NCBI GenBank assembly: GCA_016165875.1
Contig: JABBOT010000015.1
Location: 3,269,928-3,333,927, forward strand
Reading direction: 5' to 3'
DNA from: Acanthopleura granulata
Taxonomy: Eukaryota > Mollusca > Polyplacophora > Chitonida > Chitonidae
Length of the DNA stretch: 64,000 nt
Shown here piece after piece: positions 57,291-64,000 of this stretch (its first letter is position 1; each line of letters starts with the position of its first letter). Under the pieces are notes generated by a model. It searched no databases. It had not been told where the DNA came from and was given only the letters and a program-made list of their open reading frames with translations. The translations under genes were made by a program, and so were the position numbers.

Positions 57291-57641
57291 TTTTTTTGCA
57301 CATTTAATTAAAGGTGGAGCCACTAACCCTTCCTTAGAAACTGTGTTTTAATCGTTGCATATTGGAAGACTCCAGGCTGTTGCCTCCTTTTTACTACGAT
57401 GTAAGAAATTCTAGATAGTATGTAGTTATTAGTTCGGGGTTTAATGAATTGATATAATATTGGTCCGGTGGCCATCTTTTCTCAGAACTGATTTCTCTTT
57501 CCATTGTCTTTGCATCTCTGCCCATCCACTTATATACTTGTGTCTATGCGAAACCCTCCCTCTTGCACCAGGGTTTATAAAAGAGACAAACCCATTTTTT
57601 TCTCATTGGCACATAAAATGCTTGCGCGTGGGGTTGCCATT

Positions 57642-57642
<1 letters not shown>

Positions 57643-57697
<55 letters not shown>
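57643..57697. repeat. (TA)n(CA)n microsatellite
   Basis: About 19 TA units followed by about seven CA units. The Tyr-Ile repeat frames here are artefacts of it. Confidence 0.97.
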
Positions 57698-57698
<1 letters not shown>

Positions 57699-60205
57699 AA
57701 CGGTTAGAAGGATTAGAACTGCAAACAAAACCAAAATAAGACGAAGTCATGTAAAGAAAAGCATTAAACCGATTTCACTGGTGCCAGAGAGGCAACAAAC
57801 TTTTCAGACGTGTGAATTTAATCAGAATCGGTGTCCAAATGATCAACCATAATATCACAAGTTTGTATGTCTCGCCTTAATTGTAACTCTGTCTACGTCC
57901 AAAATAGCGATTTTCTTCAACAGGATGCCTCTAGCCTTTAGATATCAAAGTCTCGCAGATCTAGAGCATCCACAATAAGCTATGGTTGTAACGAGAATAC
58001 ATTTCATGAACAGCAACAGATTCTGTACTAGAATCATACTGTTTTTTGTTAACAGCGGCTGTTTATTTGCAGCCACATAAGGCTTTTCCGAAGGTGTAGG
58101 CGTCGTTTTGCCTTCTACAAGAGAGATGCAGATATAAGCTCTATTGTTGTGAACCATAGTTCTCGAAAAATTCCCTGTATAGTTGTATTATCCACATGAA
58201 CTGAACATGGCGATCTTCTTTCATTTAATTTGTTAAATAAATCAATAAACCATAATGCTGGCGTGTAGGTGGACCAATAAACTGGTTACTGAAAACATAA
58301 GTAAGAATACAATATACATCTTGGTCAGAGTGGAGAAAGGTATAGTTGAAGCACCGTTTGGTGAAATCGCCATGGCGCATTGTAATATTGGGTACTGGTA
58401 AGCACTACTTTCCTAAACGTAAGGACTTATGTTTCGGACTTAGGAGTTTCACGTGCCCCCTTCATTAACCTGCTTGTTGGTAGTTCTTGGATATCTTCAC
58501 TCTGCGGTGATTAAATACCTTTAGGCTTCTATTCTGAGTGGACATTCAAGAGATCACTTCCAATCTAGCGACACCGTTAGTAAGTAATTACCTACGTGGA
58601 GCGTTTACTCGAGCCAAGACGATTAAGCGTGGACGGTGCGCGGTGCTTTACTGGGAGAGCACGGGTAATGTTACGAGCATCAGACGCGTGGGTTGCTGGT
58701 GCTCTTCAGCGGAACGTTTTAAGCGTCGAGATCACTTTCCACTCGTTATTCTCTAATTCTAATGTCGCGAACCAGTTTCGTTGATTAGCCTCGTAGAAAT
58801 GTTTTCTGTCTGGCTTTATTTGGCGTCCATCAAATAGACTGGTAGCGGAACCGTTGAAAAAGTTCAAAAGCACCAACCACACTCTACTATTCAAAACGAT
58901 AACCATTTCATTTGGGTTCAGAAGTTGGTAATCTTCACACACCGAACAGCATGAGAACGCCTGAGCCCATGTACTTGTTGCAAAGAACCAGCGGTGAATA
59001 CTGACGTTGTGTGCATGCCTTTGTATTTGAAACTTTTTTCACTGTTATGTTATAGGTGACACGATCCCAGTTCGGGTAATAGGGTTCGCGATTTGCCTCT
59101 GAGTGGAATGACAGAGCGGTACTGACTGTATAATACTGCCACACAGACATTATAAGTTGCTGATACACCTTTTGATTAGGCTTAATACCCACCCACAAAG
59201 AAGTTACGAACTTCAAAAAAAAATGCTATTACGTCACTTTCAGCAGCAACAACTCAAAATGTGGCTATCATGCTGGATGGATTTTTATAGCCTGCATGAG
59301 GTGGGATGGACTGGCACCGCACGAAAATTTTGGAGACATATTTTGTGGGTTGAAATTGACAGATTTACTACATAAATAGTAAGGGAAATCAATGCCCTCG
59401 TGTGATGTCACTTAACGCGAGACGATACGAGATTTTGCAAATGTAGTATAAATGCCTATAAACCAGTACATACGAGGTATGACTTCACTACAATAAATAA
59501 AACCTCAGAATATAAGAGACTTTAAAGTAAATAGTAAGTTCATCGCATGGAATCAAAGATATGAAACCAAATATAAATCTTGCAACGTGAAGCCAAAAAT
59601 ACTTTTTGTTGTCAATAGTCGGAAAAATGTGTAGTCCGTTTCAACAACTGGGGCTTTGCAACCTGGACTCTTTTTTTCAACAGGCCTTTATCAGCTTCTC
59701 AATAAAAGGTGAAAATATCACTGGCACGGGATAATTTTCAATCGAAAAAACCATTGTCTTCTATGGCATCCTACATCTACACAGAAGTCTTAAAATCACA
59801 CGAGAATCCTTACTGGTTCACCTAATTCCTGACCGCCAGGTAACGTTTCTGCTTTTATCTAATTCACTGTTCCTACCAGCTGCTTTAGAAGGTTACTTCG
59901 ATATGCCAAGATGCGGCATGACGGCGTAAAGCCCTGTATTCTCCAATTGCCTCAAATTGGATCGATTCAGTAGTGTGTCCAATAACAATTAACTGTAGAA
60001 ACAAGATTTGAGTCCTTTGTCGAAATTGGCTTCCGGTTAAAGTCATCGATATTAGTATCTCTTTCCATGACCACAGCAACAAATACAGACAAAAAAAAAT
60101 CAGGCTTGTGCATTGAGAAATCCTGCGAATTAAGAAGAAACATATCTATGTCAAGTAAAGGCTTTGACGGCCTGAAAAGTGACTTGAATGCTTTTCTCAC
60201 TATCA
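57698..60205. other. Long stretch without a recognised feature
   Basis: GC-richer patches (58540-58760) give overlapping frames in several phases. None has a domain, so no gene is called. Confidence 0.4.
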
Positions 60206-60211
60206 TGTTTC

Positions 60212-60445
60212 CGCCCAGAGGGCTAGCGCAGCGCAGTGACACAAAAGCCTCTCACCAATGCAGTCGGTGTGAGTTCAAGCACAGCTCATGCTGGTTTCCT
60301 CTTTGGCCGTTTGTCAGCAGCCTGGGAATGGTCATGGGTTTCTCCCGGGCTCTGCCTGGTTTCTTCCCTCCATAACGTTGACCCTCGTCGTATAAGTGAA
60401 ATATTCTTGACTACAGCGTAAAACACCAATCAAGCAAATAAACAA
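60212..60445 (+). mobile_element. SINE-A, near full length
   Basis: agagggctagcgcagcgcag, caccaatgcagtcggtgtga, gttcaagcacagctcatgct (B-box region), body, then gtcgtataagtgaaatattc, gactacagcgtaaaacacc and an (AAAC/AAAT) tail. Confidence 0.85.
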
Positions 60446-61030
60446 TGCTTCTAAATACATCGCGTTGTCCATATCCCACCAGTGACACAAGGCTATAAAA
60501 CGAGATCAATCAATAAAACAAGGTTTCCACGCCAGCGTGGCGGATCGCACATCCATTTTGACACCTGTAATCGGACATACACGGTTAATCTGCATTTGTC
60601 TTTATCCTGGACACGTATCTATAACTGACTATAGCCATTGGCTTTCAGTGAAGTAATCAGTGAAAACCTACTGTGCTTTTATCAAGTGTATATGTGTCTT
60701 ATAATAAGCACTTCACCGAAATACCATTCCCTTAAACATGGCGGGGCAATCACGGTATTGGCGAAGACAATCAGTTTAGCTTACCAGGCCTCATTTCGGC
60801 CGTTTGAAGGAAGTGTAAATGTACTTCACAGCCATTATGAATTTGGAATTACAACTCGTGATACCAATCAGTAGGGTGTCTTACAAACTTATTTCACTCA
60901 GGCAGCAGACATTAGAGCGGAAAAGAAAGTACTATCGTAGATATCAACTCAAGAAGCCATTACAATATCATGTTGTGATGAAACAAAAATGGAATGCAAA
61001 TAGGTAAAAGCCTAAAATAACTTCGGCGAT
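60446..61030. other. No recognised feature
   Basis: Nothing supported. Confidence 0.4.
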
Positions 61031-61034
61031 ACTG

Positions 61035-61132
61035 GTTTTGGAAAGTGGTCTTGAGATTATTGACCCGGATGGAACACCAATTTCGATTAGCGGCTGTTAT
61101 ACAAGTGTAGGTGTCGAGACCTAGGTACATTT
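61035..61132 (+). repeat. Dispersed repeat E fragment
   Basis: gaaagtggtcttgagattat, tgacccgg, and gtaggtgtcgagacctag match 5930-6015. Confidence 0.5.
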
Positions 61133-61780
61133 CAACAATGTTTTTCAGATTTAAACACATTCAATATGCAATTCCTCGTGATGAAAGACGACGTCAGTCG
61201 CGGAAAGCATAAACATGTCAGCAACATCAATCAAAAGAAATAAACGTAATCTTCTTTTCATATTATAATAAGATCAGTTCATACGGGAAGTGTTTTCCCT
61301 GCTTACATTTTGATCATTATAAATGACCCCATTGGTTGATGGATACTGCGTAATAAAGGCTATTTTACTTGAGTATCGGCGAGCAAGTGCATTGGTGGTA
61401 GGAACAGGGTGCAGCCCGAAAGAAATCACTGCACCTCTAAAGATGAAAGACAAATGCCATGACGTAAGGCCGCCACCGAGCTAATCGGAGTTGAAGACAG
61501 GGGGCTTCGTGTTAGGATGTTACTTCAAACTTGAGTGGCGTACAGTGTCGTTAAGTAACGTAAATTAGCGCGTCCATTCATCCAATTATATTGATTACAG
61601 TAATCATCTGAATTATGTTCTCTGAAAACAGTGTAAAGCCATCGAGAGAACAGACCACGTTTAAATAAAATGAGCATTATCTAAATGGTCATTTCGGCAT
61701 GATTCCAAATATAGTCTTCATTGTTTTTTTGACAATGTTTTACAGTGATTAAAAAGGAAATAAAACTTTAGGTGAAACCG
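61133..61780. other. No recognised feature
   Basis: Nothing supported. Confidence 0.4.
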
Positions 61781-61783
61781 TGG

Positions 61784-61830
61784 AAATTAAGGACCATACT
61801 GAACAGACTGAAGTATAGTGACCTCACAGA
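61784..61830 (+). mobile_element. Foldback-element arm fragment
   Basis: aaggaccatactgaacagac then tgaagtatagtgacctcaca matches the left arm of the foldback element at 38374-38415. The rest is cut off by a SINE. Confidence 0.5.
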
Positions 61831-61831
61831 T

Positions 61832-62040
61832 TCTTTGCGGTCGTTATGAGTTCAAGTCCAGCTCATGCTGGCTTCCTCTCCGGCCGTACGTGGGAAGGCC
61901 TGCCAGCAACCTGCGCATGGTCGTGGGTTTCCCCCCGGGCTCTGCCCGGTTTCCTCCCACCATAATGCCGGCCGCCGTCGTATATGTGAAATATTCGTGA
62001 GTACGGCGTAAAACACCAATCAAATAAATATATAAATAAA
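61832..62040 (+). mobile_element. SINE-A, well preserved, head partly missing
   Basis: gcggtcgttatgagttcaag tccagc (B-box region), ctctccggccgtacgtggga, ggcctgccagcaacctgcgc, cgggctctgcccggtttcct, ccggccgccgtcgtatatgt and the tail gagtacggcgtaaaacacc with (AAAT)n. It is the cleanest body and tail in the window. Confidence 0.9.
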
Positions 62041-63170
62041 TCACGGACTCTTCTTTTGGTTGCTTAACATGCCGTGTTATATTTCCACATAATATACACA
62101 TGCGTGGGCTGTACTACCGGTATATTCAAGTAGAACGTAGACATATATCAATCAGAGGATTTTTGCAATCAGCTCGAAATAGCCATTCAGATAACACGCA
62201 CTTTATTTAAAGGGGGTCTGTCCTTTTAAGATACATACACCGCCAAGCTTTAAGATAGCTCTAGCCCCAGTATCACAAAGTTGTCTTAGACATGTCAAAG
62301 TTAGTCTTAAACTTTAGTCAAACTTAATCTTAAATGATTAGTGTCCAGACTCTGCTAGTGGCCCTACTTACAAAGATTATAACTTATGTACACAGCATAT
62401 TACCGGGATAGCTTCCGTGAAACATAAAAATGACTCTAAATCCGCCAAAAACAATATATTTACTGGCCTAGCCAATCTCCAACCGCTTTCCCGGCACGGC
62501 TGAGTGGGTGAAGTCATGGATGGCGAACGCGAGGCAGGCTAGGCTATATAGTCTTTATGACAGCTTGTAAAGGTTGCACTTGTATGACGTAATTCGGCGG
62601 AGACTCAGGAGTGTTGGCGGAAAAAATAGGTGACATTATCTAGTGACTTTATGTGCTATATTACTCAAATTAATTTACACTTACACTGACTTTTACGCTA
62701 ATTATGAATATAGAGTAAGACTGGGTCAAAACTACGTCTAACAAAGTCTAACTTTAGATTCGTGATTTTAAGGCCAGGTGGCCGACAGTGCTGTGAACGA
62801 CAGCATCGCGACACAAGGAAAACCACTGTGTGGCTTAAGTATTGCCCACGTGATGTCAAGCCACAATCATTCGTTTGTTTTTCGAATGTTCAAGTTTTCA
62901 AAAACTGAAACATTTAATAAATATTTTTGTATAATGAAAATGAAAAGCAGTATATTGTTCATTAAGTATGAAATCCTATGGGTATAGCTTTTTATTCTGC
63001 ATTATAAGTCCAGTCGTCCAATACACCTTGAGGCCTGATTTGAGCCCTCGGACAAGTGGACATGTAACTAAGAAACGTATCGTGAATAATTCAAGAACAG
63101 CATCTACGGATAACGGCAAGGAGACTCTGCATTGGTGTGGGTGTGTTAACAGCGCTTCTTTATAGCGCAA
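62041..63170. other. No recognised gene; possible decayed MITE at 62265-62775
   Basis: The ends of 62265-62775 share ATCAC and TTAGAC-type words in inverted order, with several taac/ttagtct phrases inside. No coding feature was found. Confidence 0.3.
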
Positions 63171-63174
63171 GTAT

Positions 63175-63470
63175 AAAGGACGACAGCATGCAGAGCAAAA
63201 ACACAACAGTCAGTGTGAAGGTTGGCAAATATGGTCACATGTAAACCGGTGAAATCCTAAAATTGCCAGTTTACCTCAACTGGGGTTTCATTCTAACGGT
63301 TCATGTAACTCATTTAGGGTTTCATTCTAACTGTTCATGTAACTCAGGGTTTCATTCTAACCCTTCATGTAACTCAGTTAGGGTTTTATTTTAACTGTTC
63401 ATGTAGATCAGTCAGGTTTCATTCTTACTGTTCATGTAAATGCCTAATGCCTACATGAACGTGGGATACA
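63175..63470 (+). mobile_element. MITE-like family B with an internal tandem expansion
   Basis: gcatgcagagcaaaaacaca, ggttggcaaatatggtcaca, and ccagtttacctcaactgggg identify the family. The segment gggtttcattctaac-gttcatgtaact is then repeated about five times (63283-63440) at 28-36-base spacing, unlike any other copy. Confidence 0.75.
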
Positions 63471-64000
63471 TCACCCACAACCTGCAAGCATTCGACTGGC
63501 TGATCAGTTAGTCAACTAAAATTCGGACATAACATCAAAGTAACACTAACATTTTAGACAACTTATGGCCATTATTTTAATCCTATCATGTACAGCGGTC
63601 ATTTACGGCCAATAATGAATACTATTAGGACGTTTAAATGTAAAGTGGTGATTCTGTGATATGAATAATTTTCCGGGTAATGTTAGAGGCGCGGTAATGG
63701 GAAGGGCGGACGTTTAGTGTTGAAAGTCAGTGCTCGACAGAGCGATTAATAGGTTACAGGGTAACAAATAATAATGCGTGAGATGAGCAAATGTCCTATG
63801 ATTTGGGCTAGTTGGGTTCCCAGTGCTCCGATCAGGTCGTTTGGGGAGACATTAAGGACGGCCTGGGCATTCATCGATAAAGAATCGACAGAATAGGGGG
63901 AGCAGTGTCGCTGGAGGTTGTTCGGGAACCAGATATAACGAACAGTTAAATTAAAGCAAAAAATTCCAGAGGAAGCTGAAAAAAAAACCCAGTGCGTCAC
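63471..64000. other. No recognised feature
   Basis: The minus-strand frame reaching the right edge (63746-64000) shows no domain. It may be a chance frame or an incomplete exon. Confidence 0.35.

Noticed and set aside
57460..57852. 130-codon frame with a Tyr-Ile run
   Set aside because: The run is the (TA)n microsatellite read in frame; both strands give similar frames.

Overview
The window looks like gene-poor, repeat-dense DNA from a lophotrochozoan animal, most likely a mollusc. Four things point this way: intron-type splice signals, many copies of a tRNA-headed SINE whose tail resembles repeats I associate with molluscan genomes, a Polinton remnant, and an INT-before-RT Ty3-type retroelement. 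The species call is inference. There is no operon structure, no CRISPR array and no convincing functional RNA gene.

Layout. 1-358 is an AATC-rich tandem array. About 1004-5795 is a decayed minus-strand Ty3/gypsy-type element with LTR remnants, gag, aspartic protease, integrase, then RT-RNase H. Integrase lies upstream of RT, the order known from Gmr1-like elements. 5.9-15 kb is intergenic DNA with SINEs, a ~270-bp MITE-like family (called family B here), a 65-bp minisatellite and microsatellites. A ~3.07-kb block at 15010-18080 is repeated almost perfectly at 22723-25791, and the first copy stops exactly at a 13-base N gap. Between the copies lie exons of an unidentified SAP-like gene (18117-18383), the large last exon of a nodulin-like major-facilitator transporter (20178-21223, minus) and, in its upstream intron, a Polinton fragment with convergent integrase and DNA polymerase B pseudogenes.

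25.8-32 kb holds a long-armed foldback element (25855-26320), a LINE fragment with RT and RNase H, and more SINE and MITE pieces. 32039-32415 is the best small gene: one exon, behind a good acceptor site, encoding a 121-residue secreted precursor with four dibasic sites and a C-terminal Arg-Tyr-Gly. It looks like a neuropeptide prohormone that I cannot assign to a family. From 33 kb to the end the DNA is mostly non-coding with scattered SINEs, family B copies, a second foldback element (38356-38590), minisatellites and one possible terminal exon at 56630-56766.

The protein-coding features do not form a common pathway. The transporter, the peptide precursor and the SAP-like exons are separate genes in a landscape shaped by nested transposon insertion. 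Repeat boundaries are estimated by eye and may be off by tens of bases.
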